Below are positions 34,498 to 44,553 of a stretch of 64,000 bases of DNA, one piece after another. The stretch is from the NCBI GenBank assembly GCA_943331295.2, contig CALQLA020000012.1, positions 1 through 64,000 of the forward strand. Direction: 5' to 3'. Positions within the stretch are counted from its first letter, which is position 1. Each line of letters opens with the position of its first letter. A model generated the notes under the pieces. That model was given only the letters and a program-made list of their open reading frames with translations, ran no database searches and was not told the DNA's origin. Both the position numbers and the translations under genes were made by a program. The stretch is from Bordetella parapertussis (GTDB lineage Bacteria > Pseudomonadota > Gammaproteobacteria > Burkholderiales > Casimicrobiaceae).

Positions 34498-35991
34498 TCA
34501 GTCGACCGCGCGCTTCGCCGCGCCGCCGCCGGGGCCTCGAACCGGGCCCAGGCCGTCGTCGATGCGCTCCAGCAGGTAGGGAAAGAACGGGTTGGACGAC
34601 ACTCGGTTCAGCGCATCGAGGCTGATCACCAGCGTCTCGCGCTCGCCGCGCGCCGCGATCGCGCCCAGGTGCACGCCGAAGTCGTCCGCCGGGTTGGGTG
34701 TCGCGCCGTACAGCGAGTCGTCCAGCGGAAACGGCAGCGCGATGTGCGACAGCGAAAAGAAATCCGAAGGCCACTCGAGGCTGAGCGGACGCGTCGTCGA
34801 CGTCGTCGCGCCCGCCGCGGTGACGCGCTCGACCACCGCCGCGGCATCGGGATCGGCGTTGGTGACGACGGCGGTGCGGAACCGCCGCGGCGGCGCCGGC
34901 AGGAGCTGCGCCACGACGTTGTCCTCGCCGGTGCGCAGCAGGGGGTCGAACCGGGCGTCGCGATTGAGGTCGTAGAGCACGAGTTCGCTGCCGTTGGCCG
35001 GGAGGTGGACGTACAGCGCGTCGATGATGGCGCGCGTGCTGACGGTGAAATCGACGACCGACTGGAACGTGAGGACCGGCGCCAGTTCCGTCAGGCGGCC
35101 GTCGGCGGCATGCGCCACGATCTGCGCCTGCAGCGTGCGCGCCACCAGCGACGACTGGCGCGCGGCATTGACCGGGAACGAGTTGTACTTGAACGGGTTG
35201 AACTCCGGCACGATGCCGAGCCACGCCGCCTTGGCGAACGACGGGAACACCGCCGGCCAGCCGAGCACGCCGGCGAAGCGGGCGAAGCTCGTGATCCCGA
35301 TCATCGGCGAGATCAGCACGATGCGGTCCGGCCGCGCGAGTGCCTTGTCGGCGAGCGCATCGAGCGCGTATTTCATCGCCAGCGCGCCGCCGTTCGAGTA
35401 CCCGACGAGGTGCAGCGGGGCGGGGGCGCCGACCCGTCGTCGCGCCTCGGCGACCGCGACCCGCGTGGCTGCCGACCACGCCTCCCATTGGACGGACGTC
35501 AGGCCGCCCGGCACGGTGCCGTGGCCGGGCAGGCGCAGCGCGACGGCGACGTACCCGTGGTCGCGATAGCGCTGCGCGACGTGGCGCACGCTGTACGGCG
35601 AATCGGTGAGCCCGTGCAGCAGCACGACGGCGCCGACGGGCACGCCCGCGGGTTCCAGGATCACCGAGCGGTTCCAGTCGTGCGCGAATCGCGCCGGATG
35701 GATCGAGCTGCCGGCGAAGTAGCGGTTGGCGAGGTTGCGGGACGCCGGGTCGAGCTTGTCGGTGACCTCCGTCCGCACCTCGTCGAACGCCCGCTGCTCG
35801 GCCGCGAGGTACTGCGCCCAGTCGGCGTGGCCGAGTTCGGCGGCCGTCAGTTCATGCGGGACGAACGTGTGCCAGCGTTCGAGCGGCGGGCCGCGCTGCG
35901 CGTCGTACGCGCGCACCGCCAGCAGCGTGACGAGGCTCGCGGCCGCCAGCGCCGCGACCCACTTCAGCAGCCTGCCCAGCGCCGACTTCAT
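34498..35991 (-). CDS. Membrane-anchored alpha/beta hydrolase (copy 2)
   Basis: This 497-residue protein is a paralogue of the 31542 gene, with the same N-terminal anchor (RLLKWVAALAAASLVTLLAV), HGLTDSPYS and nucleophile elbow GYSNGG. Similarity runs end to end but is uneven: positions 35118-35241 are identical in DNA to 32201-32324, whereas the surrounding parts differ at many codons. It is convergent with the patatin lipoprotein gene (12-base gap) and its start abuts the upstream region of the AI-2E gene. Confidence 0.85.
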   Translation of the reverse strand: MKSALGRLLKWVAALAAASLVTLLAVRAYDAQRGPPLERWHTFVPHELTAAELGHADWAQYLAAEQRAFDEVRTEVTDKLDPASRNLANRYFAGSSIHPARFAHDWNRSVILEPAGVPVGAVVLLHGLTDSPYSVRHVAQRYRDHGYVAVALRLPGHGTVPGGLTSVQWEAWSAATRVAVAEARRRVGAPAPLHLVGYSNGGALAMKYALDALADKALARPDRIVLISPMIGITSFARFAGVLGWPAVFPSFAKAAWLGIVPEFNPFKYNSFPVNAARQSSLVARTLQAQIVAHAADGRLTELAPVLTFQSVVDFTVSTRAIIDALYVHLPANGSELVLYDLNRDARFDPLLRTGEDNVVAQLLPAPPRRFRTAVVTNADPDAAAVVERVTAAGATTSTTRPLSLEWPSDFFSLSHIALPFPLDDSLYGATPNPADDFGVHLGAIAARGERETLVISLDALNRVSSNPFFPYLLERIDDGLGPVRGPGGGAAKRAVD

Positions 35992-36140
35992 TGCCGCGAT
36001 TCCCGGCTTCCCGACCGCCGACGCCCACCCGGGGCGCGGCAGGCACGCGTGGCCCGGGCCGGCGCGAACGGCCGGGCCGGGTGCATAATGGCGCTCGAAA
36101 TTTCACGTCGGCGAACGCAAACGGGCCCGCCCTTCCATTC

Positions 36141-37187
36141 ATGAACGAACGCTTCCAGGCGCTGGTCCACGGCGCCGCCTTCGCGCTGATACTCGGGTGG
36201 GTGCTCTACATCGGGCGCGACATCTTCGTCCCGATCGTGTTCAGCGTCCTGGTGGTGTACGTGATCGTGGGGCTCACGCGCCTCCTGGGCAGCGTTCCGG
36301 TGCTGGGCCGGCTGCTGCCGCTTCAGGTTCGCCACGGGCTGTCCATTCTCGTCATCGCGTCCGCGCTGGTGCTCGTGGTGTACCTGATCGTCGCGAACAA
36401 GGATAGCGTCGCGGCACTGGGCCCGCAATACCAGGAGTCGCTGCTGGCGACGATCCAGAAGGCCGCGGTGTTCCTGCGCATCGAGAACGAGCCGACGTGG
36501 ACGTCGCTGCGCCAGGACCTCCTCGCGCAGGTCAACATGCAGCGGCTGGTCGGATCGACGCTCGCGTCGGTGTCCTCGATCCTGCTCAGCTTCATCGTCG
36601 TCTTTCTCTACGCGACGTTCCTGCTGGTCGAGCGGCACGCATTCGCCGACAAGGTCGCCAACATCTCCACCGATCCGCGCAGCATCGCCCGCATCCGGCA
36701 GCTCACGCTGGACATCAACGCCCGCATCGGCTCGTACCTCGCGCTGAAGACGTTCATCGGCCTGCTGCTGGGCGCGGTGAGCTGGGTCGCGATGGCGTTC
36801 GTCGGGCTCGAGTTCGCCGGCTTCTGGGCCGTGCTCACCGCGCTGCTCAACTATGTGCCTTACATCGGCTCCGCGCTGGGTGTCGTGTTCCCGGTGCTGA
36901 TGGCAATCGTGCAGTTCGGGAACCCGAACGACGTCCTCGCGGTGCTGGTCCCGCTGGTCGTGATCCAGTTCGTGATCGGCAACTTCCTCGACCCGTACAT
37001 CATGGGCAACTCGCTCAACCTGAGCCCGTTCACGATCCTGGTGAGCCTCGCGGTCTGGTCGGCGATGTGGGGCATCGCGGGCGCCTTTCTCGCCGTGCCG
37101 ATCACCGCGATCATGGCGATCGTGTTCTCCGAGTTTGCCGGGACGCGGCCGATCGCCGTGCTGCTGTCGAGGAACGGCAAGCTGTGA
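36141..37187 (+). CDS. AI-2E family transporter
   Basis: This 348-residue inner-membrane protein of the AI-2E/PerM family has about seven or eight helices. The family C-terminal motif LLNYVPYIGSALGVVFPVL is near residues 235-253, and NPFTILVSLAVW-like sequence is near residues 295-306. Members transport autoinducer-2 (TqsA) or are Na+/H+ antiporters; the role here is unknown. The ATG at 36141 is chosen over the 35991 frame start because it opens the first helix. It is 22 bases upstream of the YihY gene. Confidence 0.87.
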   Translation: MNERFQALVHGAAFALILGWVLYIGRDIFVPIVFSVLVVYVIVGLTRLLGSVPVLGRLLPLQVRHGLSILVIASALVLVVYLIVANKDSVAALGPQYQESLLATIQKAAVFLRIENEPTWTSLRQDLLAQVNMQRLVGSTLASVSSILLSFIVVFLYATFLLVERHAFADKVANISTDPRSIARIRQLTLDINARIGSYLALKTFIGLLLGAVSWVAMAFVGLEFAGFWAVLTALLNYVPYIGSALGVVFPVLMAIVQFGNPNDVLAVLVPLVVIQFVIGNFLDPYIMGNSLNLSPFTILVSLAVWSAMWGIAGAFLAVPITAIMAIVFSEFAGTRPIAVLLSRNGKL

Positions 37188-37209
37188 CGCCGGCGGCGCA
37201 GGAGAACCC

Positions 37210-38103
37210 ATGGGTTTGAGGGACGTCCGGGACCTCTTCAAGTCCGCGGCGGTCAACTGGGTGCACGACTACGCGCAGAGCATGGGCGCGGCGCTCGCGT
37301 TCTACACGATGTTCTCGATCGCGCCGCTGCTCCTGATCGTGATCGCCGTCGCCGGCACGGTGTTCGGCGCAGAGGCTGCCCGCGGCGAGATCTACGGGCA
37401 GTTGAGCGGGCTCCTGGGGCCACAGGGCGCGTCCGCCGTGCAGGGCCTGATCGAGAGTGCCGGCCGGCCGGCCGAGAACGTGATGGCCACGATCTTCGGC
37501 ATGCTGTTCCTGTTCATCGGCGCGACCTCCGTCTTCGCCGAGCTGCAGGACGCGCTCGACCGGATCTGGCGGGTTCCGCACCGGCCGCGCAGCGCCGGCC
37601 TCTGGGGCCTCGTGCGCGCGCGCCTGCTGTCGTTCGGGATGATCCTGGGGATCGGGTTCCTGCTGATGGTGTCGCTCGCGTTTTCCGCCGGCTTGGCCGC
37701 GCTCAACCGCTGGTGGGATCCGCTGTTCGACGGCTGGACGACGTTCGCCGACACGATGGACTTCGTCATCAGCGTCGTCCTGCCGACGGCGGTGTTCGCG
37801 CTGATCTACAAGACGATGCCCCGCGCGCGCGTGGCCTGGCGCGACGTGTGGATCGGCGCCGCGGTCACGTCGCTGCTGTTCATCGCCGGCAAGATCGTCA
37901 TCGGCGCGTACATCGGCCGCAGCGGCATCTCGACGGGCTTCGGCGCGGCGGCTTCGCTCGTCGTGGTGCTGCTGTGGGTGTACTACTCGGCGCAGATCTT
38001 CCTGTTCGGCGCCGAGTTCACCTGGGTGTACTCGCACAAGTTCGGCTCGCGCCAGGGGCAGCCGTTCCCGGCGGCCGGCGCCGCCGCGGCAGCATCCGGC
38101 TGA
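37210..38103 (+). CDS. YihY/virulence factor BrkB family membrane protein
   Basis: This is a 297-residue protein with six helices, matching the YihY/UPF0761 family. The start VNWVHDYAQSMGAALAFYTMFSIAPLLL and the end LWVYYSAQIFLFGAEFTWVY are characteristic. It was once thought to be an RNase BN and is now treated as a membrane protein of unknown transport role. GGAG lies just before the ATG at 37210. It probably shares a transcript with the AI-2E gene. Confidence 0.9.
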   Translation: MGLRDVRDLFKSAAVNWVHDYAQSMGAALAFYTMFSIAPLLLIVIAVAGTVFGAEAARGEIYGQLSGLLGPQGASAVQGLIESAGRPAENVMATIFGMLFLFIGATSVFAELQDALDRIWRVPHRPRSAGLWGLVRARLLSFGMILGIGFLLMVSLAFSAGLAALNRWWDPLFDGWTTFADTMDFVISVVLPTAVFALIYKTMPRARVAWRDVWIGAAVTSLLFIAGKIVIGAYIGRSGISTGFGAAASLVVVLLWVYYSAQIFLFGAEFTWVYSHKFGSRQGQPFPAAGAAAAASG

Positions 38104-38124
38104 GCGCCCTCGCGCGCCGGCAGT

Positions 38125-39432
38125 TCAGCGCGCCCGCAAGCCGGCGCGAAGCGTCAGGCCGGCCTTCTCGAACTCCTGCGTCGCCCGGCGGCTGACCTGG
38201 CCGGCGACGAGCGCGATCCGCCGCTTCCCCTTGAGGTCCTTGCGCTGCGCGAACTCGGCGGCCGCCGGGTCCCAGTACGCGTAGTCGATCGCGGCCGCGA
38301 TCACCAGCGTGCCGTCTGGCTCGACCCCCACCGGCACCAGGTTGCTCATCCGGAGCTTGACGATCCGGCCTTCCTTTTCGTTGAACTGCTTCAGCATCCG
38401 GATCGAATCGACGAGGAAGCGGACGCGGGTTTCGCCGTCGAGCTGCGAGGCGACCTGGATGACCGACTCGACGCCCTCGACGCGCCCGATCCCGGCGAGC
38501 GCGGTGGCGAGCGCCGTCTGCATCGTCGGCGTGAACCACCGGTTGCGGATGAAGTCGCGCGTCGTGCGCGGGTTCACGCCCAGCGCGATCAGTTGCGCCT
38601 CGTTGTCGCGGGCGAGATCGAGCGCCGGCTTGTTCCACACGGCATCGCGGACCGTCGTGTCGAACTCGACCACCATGTTGGCACCCATGGACACCGCGCC
38701 GAGCGTGGTGTTCACCGCGAAGCTGCCGGCGAAGCTCGCCCTTGCGGCGTTGTCGAGCAGCGGCCGCAGCACGGGGTTCGTCGTATAGGGGTCGATGTTG
38801 AGCTGCCGTGCCCAGTCGCGGCGCGCCTTGTTGTAGCCGAACGGATCGCCCATGAAGCCGGAGGGCGCCTGCTCGCCCGTGGCCGGCCCGGGCACGCCCG
38901 AAGCCGTGGCGGCGGGGCCGCTGGCGGTCGTGCTGTCGGCGACGGTCTGGGCCGTGGAGCGCGCGAGGAAGCCGATCCGGCCGAGGACGGTGCCGAGTCC
39001 CTGGCCCACGTTCTCGGCGGTGCCGAGCGGGTCGGTGAACGCGCTCTGCACGAACTGGATCGGCGCCGACGCCGAGCGCAGCAGCGCATCCTGGAACGCC
39101 TGGCTGCTCTGGACTTCCTGCAGCGCCTGGATGGCCGCGAGCTCGTGCACGCGCATCGCGAGCATGTTCTCGCCGACGACGACGAACCGGCCGAACTTCG
39201 ACTCGATGATGAAGCGCCCGAAGTTCCCGTCCAGCGTCACGGGCTCGGCGACGGTGTGCAGCGGGCCCTTCAGCAGCGCGGGCGCGGCGAGTTCCGACCC
39301 CGCGAGGACGGGCGAGGGCTCGAACGCGTACTTGGCCTGGGCGACGGCCGGCGCGGCGGCGGCAAGGCTGCCGGCGGCAAGCAGGCACGACAATGCGGTG
39401 GCGGCGAGATGGGTGCTGTGTCTGTGGTTCAT
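38125..39432 (-). CDS. Hypothetical secreted protein
   Basis: This 435-residue protein has a signal peptide (ALSCLLAAGSLAAAAPAVAQA). The mature part has no catalytic motif I can name: KGPLHTVAEPVTLDGNFGRF and a GRFVVVGENMLAMRVHELAA repeat-like strand-helix region, a hydrophilic Ala/Thr-rich linker (about 175-200), then a mostly helical C-terminal half ending in LKGKRRIALVAGQVSRRATQ. Length and composition suggest a folded periplasmic protein. It ends 21 bases from the convergent YihY gene. Confidence 0.72.
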   Translation of the reverse strand: MNHRHSTHLAATALSCLLAAGSLAAAAPAVAQAKYAFEPSPVLAGSELAAPALLKGPLHTVAEPVTLDGNFGRFIIESKFGRFVVVGENMLAMRVHELAAIQALQEVQSSQAFQDALLRSASAPIQFVQSAFTDPLGTAENVGQGLGTVLGRIGFLARSTAQTVADSTTASGPAATASGVPGPATGEQAPSGFMGDPFGYNKARRDWARQLNIDPYTTNPVLRPLLDNAARASFAGSFAVNTTLGAVSMGANMVVEFDTTVRDAVWNKPALDLARDNEAQLIALGVNPRTTRDFIRNRWFTPTMQTALATALAGIGRVEGVESVIQVASQLDGETRVRFLVDSIRMLKQFNEKEGRIVKLRMSNLVPVGVEPDGTLVIAAAIDYAYWDPAAAEFAQRKDLKGKRRIALVAGQVSRRATQEFEKAGLTLRAGLRAR

Positions 39433-39586
39433 TTGCGCTCTTGGCTCGTGGAGGTCGATTCGTGGATGGCGGGCGCCGGGCGGGCGCGTGCCATCCTACA
39501 CCCGCGGCGATCGGGCGGGACGGCAAAAAGAGGGCGCGCCGAGCCCGGAAGCAGGGGCCCGGCGGGTTCCGGCGGCGGGAGGGGCG

Positions 39587-41695
39587 TCAGTCGCCGGCGG
39601 CGTCGGCCGGGGCGAGGTCGGGCATCTCGAACGGCTTCAGGCCCTTCGCCGGCGCTTTGGGCGCGGTGCCCGGGAGGATCTCGAAGTTCGGCGCGAAGGC
39701 GACCATCATTCCCCGCAGCTGGTCGAAGGGCTTCCGGTCGCCGTCGAACTTCGCCTTGCCTTCCGCGACCAGGTCGTCGAACGATTTCACGCCCATCATC
39801 ACCAGGTTGAGGTCGGCGCGGTTCAGGGTGATCGTCAGGTCCGGCGTCTTCGCCTGCTCGCCCTTGATGTTGGTCAGCGTCGCGTTGCTCAGCTCCACCA
39901 GGAATTTCTCGCCGTTGTCGGGCGTGACCAGGTTGATGGTGAAGCGCATGCCGTCCGCCTTGCGCGGGTCCATGCTGATGGCGAGGAAGTCGAGCCAGTT
40001 CTCCGTCGACATGGCGCGGATCATGTCCGGTCCCGACGACCGCTGCGGCGTGCCGGCCGGCAGCCCGTTGCGCAGCTCGTAGGCGCCCTGCAGGAAGATG
40101 TTGCGCAGCGTCGGGCTTTCCTTCTGGTAGCCCAGCTGCTCGTAGGCGCTGGCCAGCAGGTTCTTCGCCGGCTGGTTCCGGGGTTGCGCGAACACCAGCT
40201 TGTTCAGGATCTCGGAGGCTTCGAGGTACTTGCCCTTGCCGATCAGCTCCTTGCCCTTCGCCATGATCTTCGCGGAGCCGCCCATCATCTCGACGTAGAG
40301 CGGCGCCGAGTCCTTCGGCGACAGCGGCGCGATGTTCACCGGGTTGCCGTCCCAGTAGCCGAGGAAGCGGTTGATGACGCCGCGGCTGTTGTGCTGCTCC
40401 GACCCGTGGTAGCTGTGCGCGGGCCATTGCTTCCACAGGCTGGGCGGCAGCTGGTAGACGTTCTGGATCTCGTTGATCGTCACGCCGAGGTTGGCGTAGT
40501 GGAGCGTCTGGTTGTTGAGGTTGGCGTAGGTGTCGCGCTGCGTGCGCATCACTTCCTGGATGCGCGCGTTGCCCCAGCGCGGCCAGCTGTGCGAGGCGAA
40601 CATCACCTCGGCCTCCTGGCCGAACCGGTAGAGCGCGACGTTGATCTGCTTCGACCAGTTGAGCGCGTTGCGCACCGGCGCGCCGCGCGGCGTGTAGATG
40701 TTGTGGATCGTGCCGGTGATGTTCTCCGCCGCCCAGAAGGCCTTGAACTGCGGGAAGTACGTGTTCATCTCGACCGGGGCCTCGGTGTCCGGCGTGTTCT
40801 GGAACACCATCCTGACGCCGTCGATCGTGACCTCCTCGAAGTCCTTCCGGATGACGAGGTTCGGCGGAATCAGCCCGACGTTGCCGTTCGCCACGTTCTT
40901 GCCGATCGACTGGTCGGCGTGCCCGTACGGGTCGCGCGGCAGCAGCACCGCGTACGAGTACTGGGTGCGCCGCGACATGGCGTTGCCCGAGAACACGTTC
41001 TCCTCGATCGCGGCCTGCATGAAGCCCTCGGGCGCGATCACCTTGACCTTGCCGCTGGCGACGTCGGCCTCGTCCACCACGCCGCGCACGCCGCCGAAGT
41101 GGTCGACGTGCGAGTGCGAATAGACGACGCCCAGCACGGGCCGCCTGCCGAGCTTCTCGTTGATGAATTCGAGCGCTGCGCGCGCGGTTTCCTTGGCCGT
41201 CAGCGGGTCGAACACGATCCAGCCGGTGTCGCCCTTGATGAAGCTGATGTTGGCGAGGTCGAAGCCGCGCACCTGGTAGATTCTGCCGGGCACCACCTCG
41301 TAGAGTCCGTAGGCCATGTTCAGCACGGCCTGGCGCTGCAGCGACGGGTGGATGCTCGGGAAGTCCTTGCCCTGCAGCAGCCACTGGTAGCTGCCCATGT
41401 CCCAGGCGACGTTGCCGCCGTCCGCCATGATCTTCATGTAAGGCGGCTCGGCGATGAAGCCCTTCCTGGCCTCGTCGAAGTCACGCTTGTCGGACATCGG
41501 CAGCGTGGCCAGCACGCCGTTGCGCAGCTCGATCGTGTAGGTGGACGGCAGGCTCCCCTTGGGGTCGAAATGCTTGGGCGCCGCTGTCGGTGCCTGCGCG
41601 TGCGCAGTGGCCGCACCGAGGGCCAGCGGACCGCAGAGTGCGGCGGCTGCGCCAGCGGCCACCAGCAGTCCGCGCACAGATTGGGTTGTCTTCAT
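39587..41695 (-). CDS. Alkyl/aryl sulfatase, SdsA1-like metallo-beta-lactamase type
   Basis: This 702-residue secreted enzyme cleaves alkyl sulfates in known relatives (SdsA1). A signal peptide (residues 1-34) precedes a metallo-beta-lactamase domain with the zinc motif HSHVDH at 194-199. A central dimerisation region follows, then a C-terminal SCP-2-like domain (about 575-690) that binds the alkyl chain. The ATG at 41695 is chosen because it opens the signal peptide. Confidence 0.9.
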   Translation of the reverse strand: MKTTQSVRGLLVAAGAAAALCGPLALGAATAHAQAPTAAPKHFDPKGSLPSTYTIELRNGVLATLPMSDKRDFDEARKGFIAEPPYMKIMADGGNVAWDMGSYQWLLQGKDFPSIHPSLQRQAVLNMAYGLYEVVPGRIYQVRGFDLANISFIKGDTGWIVFDPLTAKETARAALEFINEKLGRRPVLGVVYSHSHVDHFGGVRGVVDEADVASGKVKVIAPEGFMQAAIEENVFSGNAMSRRTQYSYAVLLPRDPYGHADQSIGKNVANGNVGLIPPNLVIRKDFEEVTIDGVRMVFQNTPDTEAPVEMNTYFPQFKAFWAAENITGTIHNIYTPRGAPVRNALNWSKQINVALYRFGQEAEVMFASHSWPRWGNARIQEVMRTQRDTYANLNNQTLHYANLGVTINEIQNVYQLPPSLWKQWPAHSYHGSEQHNSRGVINRFLGYWDGNPVNIAPLSPKDSAPLYVEMMGGSAKIMAKGKELIGKGKYLEASEILNKLVFAQPRNQPAKNLLASAYEQLGYQKESPTLRNIFLQGAYELRNGLPAGTPQRSSGPDMIRAMSTENWLDFLAISMDPRKADGMRFTINLVTPDNGEKFLVELSNATLTNIKGEQAKTPDLTITLNRADLNLVMMGVKSFDDLVAEGKAKFDGDRKPFDQLRGMMVAFAPNFEILPGTAPKAPAKGLKPFEMPDLAPADAAGD

Positions 41696-41791
41696 CGCGT
41701 TCTCCTCAATCGTTTTCGGCAAACGTCCATTTTGAGCGCCGGCGAGCGTGCCCGGGGTTGATCTGGATCAGGATGCGCGCGGGCGCGACTG

Positions 41792-43207
41792 CTACTCCTC
41801 GGCGATCGCCTTGATCCGCCCGGACCGGATCGCCTTCACCAGCGCGGCGTGGTCCTGTCGTGTCTGGTCCGCGTAGGCAAGCGCGAAGCGGGCCATCGCC
41901 TGGTCGAAGACGTCGCTCTTCCCCAGGTACCCGCTGATCGTCGCGGCATCGCCGGACTTGGCATGGGCCCGCGCCAGCGTCCAGCCGCACAACCGCGCGT
42001 AGCGCACGAGCTGCACGGCGGAGAGTCCGTCCATCGGCACCGACATCTTCATGTCCCGCAGCTGGCGCACGTAGAAATCGTAGCCGCTCCGCCCCCGCCC
42101 GCGCACCCAACCGAGGAAGATGTCGCTGGACGATTGCATCAGCCGCTGGCCGACGACCACGCGCTGGCCCTGGTTGTCGTAGGCGCTGCTGCCGGCATGG
42201 GCCGCGAGGACGGAGGGCAGTGCCTCCTTGAACTGGAGGATCAGCGGATGCCCGTCCTCGGAAAAGAGCAGTCCGATGTAGCAGCGCGTGCCGACGCTGC
42301 CGATGCCGACGACCTTCAGCGCGACGTCCTCCAGCCGATAGCGGTCGAGCAGCACGCGGCGCTCGTCCGGCAGCGACGCGCGATAGTCCGCGAGCCCCTC
42401 CAGCACCCTGGCCTCGAAGTCCGGCTCGGCGACGTGCATCAGGACCGGCGGCTGGTCGACGATGCGGTGGCGCCCGTCGACCTCGGTCGTGATCTTCGGG
42501 AAGAGGTTTTCGATGACGCGCTCGCGTGCCCGGTCCGCGATCTGCTGCCGGAACTTCCTGGCGCTGGCGTCGGGTGCCATCCTGATCACGGTGTCGAGGT
42601 CGAGGTGCTGGTACCAGATCTCCAGCGGGCGCTTGCGCGAGCACTTGCGCAGGTGCTCGCGGTAGGCGTTCACGCACGCGATGACCGCGCCGTGCCCGTC
42701 GTCGTCGGACAGGCGCAGGTCGCGCGCGGCGACCACGAAGCTCGCCACCAGGCGCTTGACGTCCCATTCCCAGGGCGCGGGGAGAGTCTCGTCGAAGTCG
42801 TTGAGATCGAACACCAGCCGTCGCTCGGGCGTGGCGAACGCGCCGAAGTTGAGCAGGTGGCAGTCACCGCAGGCCTGCACCCGGATGCCCGTGGCCGGCG
42901 TCTGCCCCAGGTCGTGGGCCATCAGCGCGGCGGACCCGCGCAGGAACGTGAAGGGGCTGCGCGCCATTCGCCCATAGCGGATAGGCACGAGTTCCTGCAG
43001 CCGGCCACGGCTCGTCGCCTCGAGGATCGCGACCGGATCCCGGCCTTTGTGCGGGACGTGGAAGTCGCCCTGGCTCTCCCGGGGAACCTGCGCGCGCAGC
43101 GCCTTTCCCAACGCGAGGCGCTCGGCGCGGGGATGGAAGCCGGCCAGGCCTTCCAGTATGCCGGGCGCGGGCGCGACGGCGGTGGCGGGCTTTCTGCTGT
43201 TGCGCAT
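41792..43207 (-). CDS. DUF2252 family protein
   Basis: This 471-residue protein matches the DUF2252 family, which has a kinase-like (aminoglycoside phosphotransferase-related) look. Motifs are RYGRMARSPFTFLRGSA, CGDCHLLNFGAF (a GDxHxxNF catalytic-loop pattern) and VFDLNDFDET (a D-x-N/D-D metal-site pattern). Biochemical function is unknown. The ATG at 43207 is used; the open frame continues upstream to 43459 but that part is Arg-rich and unlike a protein start. Confidence 0.85.
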   Translation of the reverse strand: MRNSRKPATAVAPAPGILEGLAGFHPRAERLALGKALRAQVPRESQGDFHVPHKGRDPVAILEATSRGRLQELVPIRYGRMARSPFTFLRGSAALMAHDLGQTPATGIRVQACGDCHLLNFGAFATPERRLVFDLNDFDETLPAPWEWDVKRLVASFVVAARDLRLSDDDGHGAVIACVNAYREHLRKCSRKRPLEIWYQHLDLDTVIRMAPDASARKFRQQIADRARERVIENLFPKITTEVDGRHRIVDQPPVLMHVAEPDFEARVLEGLADYRASLPDERRVLLDRYRLEDVALKVVGIGSVGTRCYIGLLFSEDGHPLILQFKEALPSVLAAHAGSSAYDNQGQRVVVGQRLMQSSSDIFLGWVRGRGRSGYDFYVRQLRDMKMSVPMDGLSAVQLVRYARLCGWTLARAHAKSGDAATISGYLGKSDVFDQAMARFALAYADQTRQDHAALVKAIRSGRIKAIAEE

Positions 43208-43540
43208 GAGGGTGATCCGTTGGCAAACGCGTCGTGGCCGCCAATTGTAACCGTGGCCGTCTCCGCGGATGCCGATGCGATGCCGGCTTCGGCGAATCTT
43301 GCGGATCGAAGCCGATGCTTCGCTGCGCCTGCTGCGATGCGAAGACCGAAGGTCCGCGGCCCGCCCCGGCGGCAGGCGTCGACGACGCGCTGCCGTCCTC
43401 CGGGCGCAACGCGCGCATCGACGCCGCTTCGTCGGCCGGACGTCGCTCGTCGTCGTCACCGGGCGCCCCGTTCGCCGGTGGCCGCAGCGGCCCGGTGGGG
43501 GATCAGGCTCCTGCCGGGCTGCGTGCCCGGGAACCGCAAC
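43208..43540. other. 333-bp gap between DUF2252 and DUF2189 genes
   Basis: No credible gene is seen. A TACAAT on the minus strand (43244-43249) could be the -10 box for the DUF2252 gene, though the -35 match is poor. The rest is GC-rich DNA without clear repeats. Confidence 0.4.
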
Positions 43541-44356
43541 TCACGCTTCGTGATCGGCGACGGCCGCGCGGTAGGCGTGCCACGACGCATGCCCGACCAC
43601 GGGACCGACGATCAGCAGCCCGGCGAACCAGGGCAGCAGTGCCAGCACCACCAGCAGCGTGATCAGCGCGCCCCAGAACAGCATCACGCGCGTCTGCGTG
43701 ACGACGAGGCGCACGCTGGTCAACCCGGCCGTGATGGCGTCGGTCTGCCGGTCGAGGATCATCGGCATCGACACCACGCTGATCGCGAAGATGAGGCCGG
43801 CGAACAGCGCGCCGAGGCCCAGCCAGCCCAGCGTAAAGCCGAGGTTCTCGGGCTCGGTCAGCGCGAGCAGCGAGCCCTGCAGGTCGGGCATGCCGTTGAA
43901 GCTCAACGCGAACAGCACCAGCGTCGCGCGTCCCCACAGCATCTCCAGGACGAGCAGCACGAAGCCGAAGATCGCCAGCGTCCCGGTGCGCGTGTCCCAG
44001 GCGAGCAGGGAATCGCCGAAGTCGGGTAGCCTGCCCTGCTCGAGCCGCTGGCTGGCGCGATAGAGGCCGAGGCACAGGAACGGGCCCATCAGCAGGAAGC
44101 CGGCGGAGAGCGCCATCACGTAGGCGGGTGCGGCCGCGTACAGCTTCATCAGTGCCCAGCCCATGGCGGTGAAGCAGGCACCGTAGAAGAGGCCAATGCC
44201 CGGGCAGCGGATGAAGTCGCGCCAACCCAGCGCGAGCCAGCGCAGCGGGTCGGCGAGTTGCAGCGGGCGCAGCACGATCTCGCCGGCGGGAACGTCGGAA
44301 GTCGCCGCGGGCGGGGTCGTCGAACCCGGGTCGTCGGGGTCGGTCGGAACGGTCAT
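43541..44356 (-). CDS. DUF2189 family membrane protein
   Basis: This 271-residue protein has six or so helices and matches DUF2189: a soluble N-terminal part, then LRWLALGWRDFIRCPGIGLFYG and a series of membrane segments ending in a conserved VGHASWHAYR. Some relatives are annotated as cytochrome c oxidase-like subunits, without proof. The ATG at 44356 gives the usual short acidic N-terminus; the longer frame to 44395 is less likely. Confidence 0.85.
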   Translation of the reverse strand: MTVPTDPDDPGSTTPPAATSDVPAGEIVLRPLQLADPLRWLALGWRDFIRCPGIGLFYGACFTAMGWALMKLYAAAPAYVMALSAGFLLMGPFLCLGLYRASQRLEQGRLPDFGDSLLAWDTRTGTLAIFGFVLLVLEMLWGRATLVLFALSFNGMPDLQGSLLALTEPENLGFTLGWLGLGALFAGLIFAISVVSMPMILDRQTDAITAGLTSVRLVVTQTRVMLFWGALITLLVVLALLPWFAGLLIVGPVVGHASWHAYRAAVADHEA

Positions 44357-44553
44357 CGGCGCAAGGGTAGTGCTTCGTGCATCGCGCGTCCACATGCTGC
44401 CTCGCGGGGGCAGTCCGTATAGGCCGGGTCAGGCCGCGGATGTCGACTTGCGCCGGGATCGCTTCCTGCCGTTCGGTGTTGGAAGCGGGCTGGCAATGGC
44501 AAACCGAACGGGCAGTGCAGTGCAAGGCTTGCCACGAGCGCGGCCGGCCCGCG

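Noticed and set aside
38852-41761. A plus-strand open frame of 969 codons opposite the sulfatase
   Set aside because: No domain is recognisable, while the opposite strand has a full sulfatase with its zinc motif.
43208-43459. N-terminal extension of the DUF2252 protein to 43459
   Set aside because: The extra 84 codons are Arg-rich and lack family similarity; the ATG at 43207 gives a normal protein.
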